Shown here: positions 16,108-23,350 of the stretch, piece by piece
How positions within the stretch are numbered: position 1 is the stretch's first letter
Layout: the number at the start of each line of letters is the position of its first letter
Origin: CAWCTB01 sp963798275
Lineage (GTDB): Bacteria; Acidobacteriota; Terriglobia; Terriglobales; Acidobacteriaceae
Length of the DNA: 23,350 nucleotides
NCBI GenBank assembly: GCA_963798275.1
Contig: CAWCTB010000012.1
Location: 1-23,350, forward strand
Direction: 5' to 3'
Made by a program: the position numbers and the translations under genes
The notes under the pieces: generated by a model
The model's database searches: none
Told to the model about the DNA's origin: nothing
Seen by the model: the letters and a program-made list of their open reading frames with translations, nothing else

Positions 16108-16761
16108 ATGAGAAGTGAAATACTTACGGAAACGAGATCAGGTTCATCACCGGGTGCGATGCTGACCGAGTTGACCGACGAACAATTGCTGGCGCACGCT
16201 CTGGCCGGCGATGAAGACGCCTTTACCGCCCTATACCGGCGGCGGCAGGGCCCTGTCTTTCGCTTCGCCCTGCACATGAGCGGCTCCACCGAAATCGCGG
16301 AAGAGGTGACGCAGGACGTCTTCATCTTCCTGGTGCAGCGCGGACGCGATTTCGATCCGTCGCGGGGAGCGGTGGGCGCTTTCCTGTTCGGGGTGGCGCG
16401 CAACTTCGTCCGCCGGGCCCTGGAGCGCAGTTACTCCGAGACCATGCTGACCAGTCGCGCCGAGGATCACGAAGAGTCGCTGGTCAGCTCCGAGGACACG
16501 GTTGGAGACATGGTTCGCGGCCAGACCTCCGCCGCCGTCCGCAAGGCGGTGCTCTCGTTGCCGGAACACTATCGCGAGGTGGTGGTCCTCTGCGATCTGC
16601 AGGAGGCGAGCTATGCGGAAGCGGCTGCGGCCATTGGCTGCGCCCTGGGTACGGTGCGCTCCCGGCTGCACCGGGCACACGACATGCTCGCCAGGAAATT
16701 AGAAGGTTCGGCTGCAGCGTCTGCGGGAATTTCGGGCGTGGCAGCGAGGTGTATGTCATGA
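16108..16761 (+). CDS. RNA polymerase sigma factor, ECF (sigma-70) family
   Basis: This is an ECF sigma factor with region 2 (LLAHALAGDEDAFTALYRRR ... FRFALHMSGSTEIAEEVTQD ... AVGAFLFGVARNFVRRALER) and region 4 (VLSLPEHYREVVVLCDLQEA then SYAEAAAAIGCALGTVRSRL). It directs RNA polymerase to a small regulon and is normally held inactive by the anti-sigma factor encoded next to it. The start is uncertain: ATG 16108 gives 217 residues, TTG 16099 is possible, and ATG 16159 gives MLTELTDEQL, closer to the usual ECF N-terminus. A GGAACTT sequence (16094-16100), identical to an RpoE-type -35, precedes 16159. The stop overlaps the next start by ATGA (16758-16761). Confidence 0.9.
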   Translation: MRSEILTETRSGSSPGAMLTELTDEQLLAHALAGDEDAFTALYRRRQGPVFRFALHMSGSTEIAEEVTQDVFIFLVQRGRDFDPSRGAVGAFLFGVARNFVRRALERSYSETMLTSRAEDHEESLVSSEDTVGDMVRGQTSAAVRKAVLSLPEHYREVVVLCDLQEASYAEAAAAIGCALGTVRSRLHRAHDMLARKLEGSAAASAGISGVAARCMS

Positions 16762-17540
16762 CTTGTCGTGAATTTCATCGCTTGGTCGCGCCTCTGACAT
16801 TGTGGGAGGTAGTGCGTTCGCAGGATGAGCGCATCCGGGCCCACGGTCGCGAGTGCTCCAACTGCGGAAGCTGGTTGCGGCAACAACAGACGCTGGCCGC
16901 CGGGATGCATTCGCTGCGGGCACATTCCGCCAATCGTGAAGCTGGACCCGCGGTGGAACAGGCGGTGCTGCGCGCTTTCCGGCAGCATGTTCCGTTGCCT
17001 GCGCCGGCGGAGCGCGAAAGCTGGTTCGCTCCGTTTGCCCTTCGTCTGAGCCGCTGGCTGGAAGTAGGAGCTTACGCCGCGGCGGTTGCCGCAGCCGTGG
17101 TCGGCGTCGCCGCAGGCATCTGGTATTGGCAACATTCCGGGCAGAAGCCGTCGCTGCCGGAGCCTGCCGAATCCGCCCAGGTGCAACCATCGCCGGCGGC
17201 GGCGACAGTGCCGACGCCGAATGTGGCCGCCTCTCAGCCAGTAACATCTGCAGCCGGCCACTCGCAAGCGCGAACCCAGCGTGCTGCGCCGTCGCGGAAG
17301 GCAATCGTAAAGCACCTGCCGGCAGTCTCTGAACAGGTGGTGGCGCAAGCTGAGCAGAACCAGGGTTACATCGACCTGATGCTGTGCGATCCGCTCATCT
17401 GTGCGGGAGACGCGCAGGTGGTCCGTATGGAATTGCCGGCCAACAGCATCAACCCGGCGACAGGGTCGTCGCAGCCGCTGATGGCCGACGTGGTAGTGGG
17501 CGATGACGGATTGGTTCGCGCCATCCGCATCGTGCAGTAG
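16758..17540 (+). CDS. Membrane anti-sigma factor with zinc-finger (ZAS) domain
   Basis: This 260-residue protein is coupled to the sigma gene by an ATGA overlap. The cytoplasmic N-terminus carries the ZAS motif Hx3Cx2C: H29, C33, C36 in AHGRECSNCGSW. It is followed by a membrane helix around residues 102-124 (VGAYAAAVAAAVVGVAAGIW), then an Ala/Pro-rich extracytoplasmic linker, then a C-terminal domain of about 60 residues (residues about 200-260) with a Cys pair (LMLCDPLICAGDAQVVRMEL) that may form a disulfide or bind metal. By family knowledge it sequesters the ECF sigma factor at the membrane and releases it upon an envelope signal. GTG 16749 is an alternative start, but ATG 16758 is better placed. 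Confidence 0.85.
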   Translation: MTCREFHRLVAPLTLWEVVRSQDERIRAHGRECSNCGSWLRQQQTLAAGMHSLRAHSANREAGPAVEQAVLRAFRQHVPLPAPAERESWFAPFALRLSRWLEVGAYAAAVAAAVVGVAAGIWYWQHSGQKPSLPEPAESAQVQPSPAAATVPTPNVAASQPVTSAAGHSQARTQRAAPSRKAIVKHLPAVSEQVVAQAEQNQGYIDLMLCDPLICAGDAQVVRMELPANSINPATGSSQPLMADVVVGDDGLVRAIRIVQ

Positions 17541-17584
17541 CGGGATTGTGAACTGCATGACTGGAGAATCAAGAGGGCGGAAAG

Positions 17585-18436
17585 ATGCGCACAAGTAAAG
17601 GTTGGAAGTTTCGCTTGAAATGGATTTTGCTGGGAGTAAGTGTTTCTGCCATGGCGGTGGCTGCAGTCGCGCAAGCGCCCCCTCCCCCGCCGCCCGATGG
17701 TGCCCCATTTATGCATGGGCCTGGGCCGCTCGCCGAAGCCCTGCATGGCGACATCGGTGAAGGCAAGACCGTCACCGGAGTGCCGTTGACCGCCGACATC
17801 GTGGTCAGCCACGACAATGTACTGGCCGACGGCAATCGGATTCACAAGGAGACGCAGACTCGCTTGTATCGCGATAGCCAGGGTCGCATACGGCGCGAGA
17901 TGACCATCGAAATCAATACCCCCACGACGGGAACGGTCAAGCGCACTATGGTCATGATCAAGGACCCGGTGTCGGGAAAGCGTTACATGCTCGATCCCGG
18001 CAACAAAACCGCGCGCGAGTTGCGCATGGGTCGCGGACACGGTCGCGGTGCGCCCGGCGGACCCGGTGGCCCGCCGCCCGATATGGCAGGCGCTCCCACC
18101 CCGCCGCTTGGCAAGTCAGTGCAGGAGCAGCCACTCGGGACGAAGTCCATCAATGGCATTCAGGCCGAAGGCGTGCGCGTCACCCGCACTATCGCGGCCG
18201 GCGAGATCGGCAACGCCAAGCCTATCGAAGTGGTTACCGAACGCTGGTACTCCTCCGACCTGCAACTGCCGGTATTGATCTCCCACACCGATCCCATGAT
18301 GGGTACGGTTACCACCACGCTCACCAACGTGGTGCGTGGCGATCCCGACGCCTCGTTGTTCCAGCTTCCATCCGACTACAAAGTCGTAGGTGGCGGGCCG
18401 GGCGAACCGTTCTACGTCCCCTTGCAGCCTAAATAA
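17585..18436 (+). CDS. Secreted protein, possibly LolA/RseB-like
   Basis: This 283-residue protein has a signal peptide (KWILLGVSVSAMAVAAVAQA), a poly-Pro stretch (PPPPPPDGAPF) and a Gly/Pro-rich linker in the middle (residues about 143-170). The remaining two halves read as beta strands: ETQTRLYRDSQGRIRREMTI, MIKDPVSGKRYMLDPGNKTA, then KSINGIQAEGVRVTRTIAAG, RWYSSDLQLPVLISHTDPMM and RGDPDASLFQLPSDYKVV. This layout resembles LolA/RseB-type lipid-binding folds, but I cannot confirm it. A GGGCGGAAAG site precedes ATG 17585. It starts 44 bases after the anti-sigma gene with no terminator between, so it likely belongs to that operon; a strong terminator follows it. Its location suggests a sensor or target of the sigma system. 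Confidence 0.7.
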   Translation: MRTSKGWKFRLKWILLGVSVSAMAVAAVAQAPPPPPPDGAPFMHGPGPLAEALHGDIGEGKTVTGVPLTADIVVSHDNVLADGNRIHKETQTRLYRDSQGRIRREMTIEINTPTTGTVKRTMVMIKDPVSGKRYMLDPGNKTARELRMGRGHGRGAPGGPGGPPPDMAGAPTPPLGKSVQEQPLGTKSINGIQAEGVRVTRTIAAGEIGNAKPIEVVTERWYSSDLQLPVLISHTDPMMGTVTTTLTNVVRGDPDASLFQLPSDYKVVGGGPGEPFYVPLQPK

Positions 18437-18455
18437 CCCGCCCCCTCATCCTGAC

Positions 18456-18486
18456 CGGCGGAGGCTCCAGCCTCCGCCGCTTTTTT
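18456..18486 (+). terminator. Strong rho-independent terminator
   Basis: CGGCGGAGGCT (18456-18466) and AGCCTCCGCCG (18469-18479) are perfectly complementary around CC, followed by C and six Ts (18481-18486). It lies 20 bases after the stop of the secreted protein gene and closes the sigma operon. Confidence 0.92.
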
Positions 18487-18523
18487 GTCTCCAGGGGAAA
18501 ATTACTTTCCCGCCGTCTTTGCC

Positions 18524-18577
18524 ATTGTCCGTTGACAATCTTTTGACAACTACGCGGCTCGCCAACAGGCGTACAAT
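18524..18577 (+). promoter_or_regulatory. Promoter/operator candidate upstream of the secreted TPR gene
   Basis: ATTGTC-CGTT-GACAAT (18524-18539) is a perfect palindrome and is followed by a further TTGACAA (18543-18549). TTGACAA therefore occurs twice, 11 bases apart, on one face of the helix. TACAAT (18572-18577) makes a good -10 box, but the spacing to the nearer TTGACA is 23 bases, too long for a normal sigma-70 promoter. This layout could be an operator or an activator-dependent promoter. Confidence 0.4.
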
Positions 18578-18615
18578 CTCAGCAAATGGCGGCAGGGCAG
18601 TCGCCAGGGGGTTGT

Positions 18616-19650
18616 ATGTTCCGCCTTCCGAAGCCGGTTTTCCTCAGCGGAGCCATATTGCTGGTTCTGGCGTCGTATGCTGCCGCCCAGCTCAACCCGC
18701 CCGCCCGGCAGACCAACGTCGACATCGATGTGCGCATAACTTATGAGAACGATCGCTCCGTCTCGGGCCAGATACGCATCGACCTGCTCAACGAGACCGG
18801 CATCACTATCGCGGAAACCTTTACCGATCCTGATGGTCGCGGACACTTTCATGTCACGTCCGCAGGCGGCTACCGGGTTCGGGCCTCCGGGATGTACGTT
18901 GAGGACACCATCTCCGACGAGCTGCTGGTCGGCGACATGGACCGCAACCGCATGCTCTACGTGCGGGTCAAACCCAAAGGCACCCCGAACGTGCAGAGTG
19001 TCAAGAACGACGGCGGGCGCGCGGTGACGTCCGCCGCGCAACTGAAGGTCCCCCCTGACGCCCAGAAGGCATTTAACAAGGGCCTGGAAGCATGGGAGAA
19101 GAAGGACTACGCCAAGGCAGCGGAGTGCTTCGAGAAGGCGGTCGCTCAGTATCCCGAGTACGACGCGGCGTTCAACAATCTCGGCGTCATGTACGCCCAC
19201 CTCAGTCAACCGGACAAATCCCGTGCGGCCTTCGAACGCTCCGTGCAATTGAACGACAAGAACGCCGACGCCGACCGCAACCTGGCGCGCATCCTGCTTC
19301 GCGAGCAGCAATTCCCGCGCGCTGAAGACGTATTGCGTAAGTCCTTGGCGGTCGAACCGCTCAACCCCATTAGCCTCACCCTGCTGTCCATTGCCGAGGT
19401 TGAAAGCGGCGACATCGATGGCGGTCTGCGCGACGCCCGCCGGGCACACAGCGTCCCCCACGAGGGCTATGCGCTCTGCCATTACATCGCCGGACAGGCC
19501 CTCGAGCACAAAGGCCAGTACCAGGATGCCAGCGTCGAGTACCAGACCTATCTGCGGGAAAGTCCCAACGGTCCCGAGGCGACAGAGGTCAAAACCGCCC
19601 TCAATCGGCTGAACGCCGCCGGCGTGCCCCTGCAGGGCAGCGCACGCTAG
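18616..19650 (+). CDS. Secreted TPR protein with N-terminal carboxypeptidase-regulatory-like beta domain
   Basis: This 344-residue exported protein begins with a signal peptide (RLPKPVFLSGAILLVLASYA, cleavage after AAAQ-type residues). The N-terminal domain (about residues 25-120) is beta-rich (VDIDVRITYENDRSVSGQIR, DLLNETGITIAETFTDPDGR, GHFHVTSAGGYRVRASG), resembling carboxypeptidase-regulatory-like or Cna-B folds. After a linker come at least four TPR units (e.g. AFNKGLEAWEKKDYAKAAEC, AAFNNLGVMYAHLSQPDKSR, DADRNLARILLREQQFPRAE and the CHYIAGQALEHKGQYQDASV unit). The protein probably acts as a periplasmic scaffold. ATG 18616 is preferred over ATG 18586: it has GGGGG (18607-18611) upstream and gives a compact signal peptide. 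No partner can be named from context. Confidence 0.8.
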   Translation: MFRLPKPVFLSGAILLVLASYAAAQLNPPARQTNVDIDVRITYENDRSVSGQIRIDLLNETGITIAETFTDPDGRGHFHVTSAGGYRVRASGMYVEDTISDELLVGDMDRNRMLYVRVKPKGTPNVQSVKNDGGRAVTSAAQLKVPPDAQKAFNKGLEAWEKKDYAKAAECFEKAVAQYPEYDAAFNNLGVMYAHLSQPDKSRAAFERSVQLNDKNADADRNLARILLREQQFPRAEDVLRKSLAVEPLNPISLTLLSIAEVESGDIDGGLRDARRAHSVPHEGYALCHYIAGQALEHKGQYQDASVEYQTYLRESPNGPEATEVKTALNRLNAAGVPLQGSAR

Positions 19651-19844
19651 CCAGGTCGGGCCTTCTTTCATCTGTCACAGCCGCGCACCGGAGCTTCGCG
19701 ACGTTGCGCCCTTCAGCATGCTTCTCCAGGGTTCGCGTTGAGGCCTCAGCCAGCCTGGTTCTGCGCGCTTCCCATCGCCTGCTGTATGCTAGCAACACTG
19801 CCGATGAAAACTGCATTCGCTGTTTCCTTTTCTGCGCCCTCAAC

Positions 19845-21928
19845 ATGACCTTTGCCATCGACAAGCCATCTACCATTCAGGGTGGGAACGGCATCACCTT
19901 GCCGCCTCCGCCGCCCACCGAAGTGAAGCCCGTGACCGAGACCATCGACGGCGTGACCCTCACCGATCCCTACCGCTGGCTCGAGGACTCCCAGAGTCCG
20001 GCCACCCGCGAGTGGATCGCCACCCAGATGAAGTACACCGAGGAATACCTCGCCCAAGTGAAGGTTCGTCCGGAGATCGTAAAGCGCCTTACCGAACTGG
20101 TACGCGTCGAGAGTTACAGCATCCCCCACGAGGCAGAAGACCGCTACTTCTTCACCAAACGGCTGCCGGAAGAAAACCAGGCCTCAATCTACCTGCGCAA
20201 GGGTATTGCTGGCTCCGACGAGCGCCTGATTGACGCCACCAAGCTAAGCGCAGATCAAAATACCTCCGTCGGCATCGCCGACGTTTCCAAAGATGGGAGC
20301 CTGCTCCTCTACGTTGTTCGCGAAGGTGGCGCCGACGAAGAGAGTGTTCACCTGCTCGACGTCAACACCCGCCAGCCATCGCCGGACGTCCTCCCCAAGG
20401 CGCGTTACTTTGGCATCAGTCTCACGCCCGACAAGCTAGGCGTCTACTACTCGAAGTTCGATCCGTCCGGAACCCTCGTCTTTTACCACCGCATCGGCAC
20501 GCCGGTAACGGAAGACAAGCAGATTTTCGGCAAGTCCTTCAACGGCGAAAGTCTTGGCGCGATGCAACTCATCACGTCGCGCGTCAGCGAGAACGGCCGA
20601 TACCTCGTCATCGACGTGAACCACGGTGTGCCCGCCAAGCGGGTCGACGTTTACGTGAAAGACCTGCGCACAACCGACGCGCCCATCCACCCCATCATTC
20701 ATGGTATCGACAGCCGCTTCGTGCCTGAAATCTACGGCGACGACCTCTATGTCCTCACCGACTACCAGGCGGAGAACTACCGCATTGTCAAGGTCACCCT
20801 GCACGATCCCGCGCCCGAGCACTGGCAAACCATCGTTCCTGAGGGCAAAGACGTCATCTCCGACATGACGATCGTCGGCGGCAAGCTGTTTGCTACCGGA
20901 TTGCATGACGTGGTAACCCAAACCCAGATCTATTCGCTGGATGGGAAGCTGCTGGGCAAGCTCTCGTTTCCCACGCTGGGCGCGGCCTCGCCGGTATATG
21001 GCCGTCAGGATTCCACCCAGGGCTTTTACAGCTTCGAATCGTTCAATATCCCGCCCACCATTTATCGCTACAACACGGCCACCGGCAAGACCGCGGTTTT
21101 TGCCCAGCCCAAAGTTCCCTTCAACTCAAGCCAGTACGAAGTGCAGCAGGTTTTCTACAACTCAAAAGACGGCACCCGCGTGCCCATGTTCCTCTCCTCG
21201 AAGAAGGGCGTGAAGCGGGATGGCGACACCCCAACCCTGATGTTCGCCTACGGCGGTTTCAACATCAGCCTGGTGCCGCGCTGGGACCCGGAATTTGCCT
21301 GGTGGATGGAACAGGGCGGCCTCTACGCGCAGCCTAACCTGCGCGGCGGGGGCGAATACGGCGAGGCCTGGCACAAGGCCGGCATGTTCGAGAAAAAGCA
21401 GAACGTGTATGACGACTTCTTCGCCGCCGCGCAATATCTCATCGACAACAAGTACACGTCACCGCCGCACTTCGCCATTCGCGGACGCTCCAATGGCGGC
21501 CTGCTGATGGGCGTCGCCATGACCCAGCACCCGGAGCTTTTCGGCGCCATCTGGTGCGGCTATCCGCTGCTCGACATGATCCGCTTCCAGAACTTCCTGG
21601 TCGGGCGCTGGTGGACGGCCGAGTACGGCTCCTCGGAAAATCCCCAGCAGTTCCCTTACCTGCTGAAGTATTCTCCATATCAAAACGTGAAGCCGGCACG
21701 AAATATCCCGCCATCATGTTCAACTCGGGCGACTCGGATACCCGGGTCGCTCCCCTGCATGCGCGCAAGATGACGGCGCTGATGCAGGCCGACACCGGAA
21801 GCGACCGTCCGATTCTGCTGCATTACGAACTCAAGGCTGGACACAGCGCCGGCGTTTCCATCACACAATTGGTTAACGACACGGCCGACGAGCTTGCCTT
21901 CCTGTGGAACGAAACCGGCGGCAAGTGA
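19845..21928 (+). CDS. Prolyl oligopeptidase, family S9A (one frameshift; start uncertain)
   Basis: This serine peptidase cleaves short peptides after proline. The N-terminal GVTLTDPYRWLEDSQSP is typical of the family, then a seven-bladed propeller (about 20130-21100), then the alpha/beta hydrolase domain (FAYGGFNISLVPRWDPEF, GGLYAQPNLRGGGEYGEAWH). The catalytic triad is complete: Ser in GRSNGGLL (21489-21491), Asp in GDSDTRV (21737-21739) and His in KAGHSAG (21842-21844). A missing base near 21694 (CCGGCACG for CCGGGCACG) splits Asp and His into the next frame. The start is not settled. ATG 19845 gives ~694 residues without signal peptide. ATG 19804 plus one missing T would give MKTAFAVFLFCALNMTFA, a plausible export signal. 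No good ribosome site precedes either. Confidence 0.88.
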
Positions 21929-21956
21929 TCGTCCTGAATTCATAAAGGAGTTTGTC

Positions 21957-23350
21957 ATGGCCACAGCAACAGAAACCGTAATCGTAGGTCTGGAACCGAA
22001 AGAGTTGTGGAAGCACTTTGACGCGTTGGCGGCGATCCCGCGGGGATCGGGGAATGAGGCGAAGGCGCGCGAATATGTGCTGGGAGTCGCGAAGCGGCTG
22101 GGTTGACGCCGTGCAGGACAAGGTGGGCAACACGGTGATTCGCAAACCCGCACAGGCGGGCCGCGAGTCCGCCGCCATGGCGTTGTTGCAGGGCCACCTC
22201 GACATGGTGTGCGAGAAGAACGAAGGCACGGCCCACAACTTCGAGACCGAATCCGATCAAGATGGTGCGCGACGGCGACTGGTTGAAGGCAGAGGGCACG
22301 ACGCTCGGCTCCGATAATGGCGTCGGCGTTGCAGCGTCATTGGCAGTGATGGAAAGCACCGACATCGCGCATGGTCCGTTGGAATTCGTCTACACCGTCG
22401 ACGAAGAAACCGGGCTGACCGGTGCGGCGGAATTTCCTGCTGGCCTGCTCAAGTCGAAGTACTTTCTGAACCTCGACAATGAAGAGACGGGCACTCTTTG
22501 CATAGGTTGCGCGGGTGGAGTCAAGACGACGGCGCGTCGCAAGGTGACTCTGCTGCCCACGACTGCGGGTGACGCCTATCGCATCAAGGTGTTCGGCTAA
22601 GGGTGGCCACTCGGGCGTGGACATTCATCAGGGTCGCGGAAATGCGGTGCGCATTCTGGGCAGAGTGTTGCAAGGGTTCTCGATCTGCCGGCATCGCTGG
22701 GAAATATTAACGGAGGGAGCGCACAGAACGCGATTCCGCGAGAAGCCTCGGCGGTGGTTGTCGTGGATCCCAAACTCGCCGGAGAACTGAAAGCGATGGT
22801 CGCCAAGGCCGAGGAGCGAATTTAAGGCGGACTTGGGCGGCTTCGATCCTGGACTTCAGATCAGCGTGGAGAAAACGGAGCGTCCGGAAAAGGTAGTTGC
22901 CACCATCGACGCCAAGCGTACGATGGACCTGCCGGCCACCTTGCATCATGGTGTACTTGCGATGAGCCCGGATGTTCCCGGACTGGTGCAGAACTCAACC
23001 AACCTGGCGATTGTTGCTCTGAAGGGCGACACCCTGGAGATCGTCACCAGCCAGCGCAGCGCGATTGAGAGCAGCAAGAATGCGGCGGCGCGCATGGTGG
23101 CGACTGCCTGCCAACTCGCCGGATTCGAGACCGAGCACAGCGGCGGCTATCCGGGTTGGAAGCCCGATCCACATAGCGAGATCGTGGAGAAACTGCAGAA
23201 AGTTCACAAGAAAGTCTTTGGGCAAGAGGGAAAGCTGATCGCAATGCATGCGGGGCTGGAGCGCGGCGTCATCGGCGAAAAGTATCCGGGGATGCAGATG
23301 ATGTCGTTCGGGCCGACGATTGTCGATCCGCATAGCCCCCATGAGCGGGT
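21957..23350 (+). CDS. pepD: PepD-type aminoacyl-histidine dipeptidase, M20 family (frameshifted, 3' partial)
   Basis: This is a zinc dipeptidase of the PepD/cytosol non-specific dipeptidase group, which cleaves Xaa-His and other dipeptides. AAAGGAG (21943-21949) supports ATG 21957. Metal-binding motifs are in order: LLQGHLDMVCEKN (His), TTLGSDNGVGVA (Asp), VDEETGLTGA (Glu pair), NLDNEETGTLCIGCAGG (Asp) and, at the window edge, DPHSPHER (His). The protein continues past 23350. Frames change near 22100, 22255, 22590, 22680 and 22820, so it reads only when joined. This is the same pattern as at the left end. The gene lies 28 bases after the prolyl oligopeptidase on the same strand, making a likely two-gene peptide-degradation operon. 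Confidence 0.85.

Noticed and set aside
16611..17708. 365-codon minus-strand ORF opposite the anti-sigma gene
   Set aside because: Arg/His-rich shadow frame covering the zinc-finger anti-sigma gene; no start signal or known domain.
18543..18577. TTGACA and TACAAT as a plain sigma-70 promoter
   Set aside because: The 23-base spacer is too long; kept only as a candidate regulated region.
18550..19671. 373-codon minus-strand ORF opposite the TPR gene
   Set aside because: It is antisense to a gene with a signal peptide, ribosome site and TPR motifs; a mirror-frame artefact of high GC content.

Overview
The window looks like a GC-rich piece of an Acidobacteriota genome (Terriglobia / Koribacter-like), probably from a metagenome or draft assembly. 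This is inferred from the gene mix: a DUF2934 protein, orphan MacB-type permeases in tandem, a PEP-CTERM protein, LpxB plus secreted TPR proteins, and clusters of short GC-rich palindromes centred on TTTA/TTCA. No rRNA, tRNA, CRISPR array, transposase or phage gene was seen.

Layout. (1) 1-3665, plus strand: an intergenic start, then lpxB and a secreted M1-peptidase-like protein with C-terminal TPRs whose zinc motif is degenerate. (2) 7798-3836, minus strand: an apparent four-gene operon of two MacB/FtsX-type permeases, a ~100-aa conserved-looking protein and a MidA-type (DUF185) methyltransferase. (3) 8104-8993, plus strand: a DUF2934 protein, a gap holding a 13-bp hairpin, and a stand-alone response regulator receiver domain. 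(4) 9709-9114, minus strand: a PEP-CTERM exported protein with a strong terminator. (5) 9914-13238, plus strand: a perfect CRP-type palindrome, then ccmE-ccmA-ccmB-ccmC-ccmD with start/stop overlaps, then a DUF3592 membrane protein. CcmE has the CxxxY variant in place of the heme-binding His. (6) 13255-13525: a composite palindromic element with imperfect terminal inverted repeats. (7) 13696-15935: a secreted transglutaminase-like protein facing a secreted GH88/GH105-type hydrolase on the opposite strand. (8) 16108-18436: an ECF sigma factor, a membrane zinc-finger anti-sigma factor and a secreted protein, closed by a strong terminator. (9) 18524-19650: a possible operator and a secreted TPR protein. 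(10) 19804-23350: a prolyl oligopeptidase and a PepD-type dipeptidase cut by the window end.

Quality. Many genes are broken by single-base frameshifts, often in short homopolymers, while conserved motifs continue in the next frame. They are densest at the two ends (about 349-4978 and 21690-23350). I read them as sequencing/assembly errors rather than decay, so joined coordinates are given and breakpoints are noted.

How the genes connect. The ccm cluster supplies heme-handling parts of cytochrome c maturation and appears to have its own CRP/FNR-family control. The sigma/anti-sigma/secreted-protein trio resembles an envelope-stress module in layout. The peptidases, glycoside hydrolase and transglutaminase-like protein fit a heterotrophic, polymer-degrading life. 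The most notable points are the variant CcmE with its CRP site, the degenerate M1 protein, the sigma trio with a possible RseB-like third gene, and the palindromic element family.
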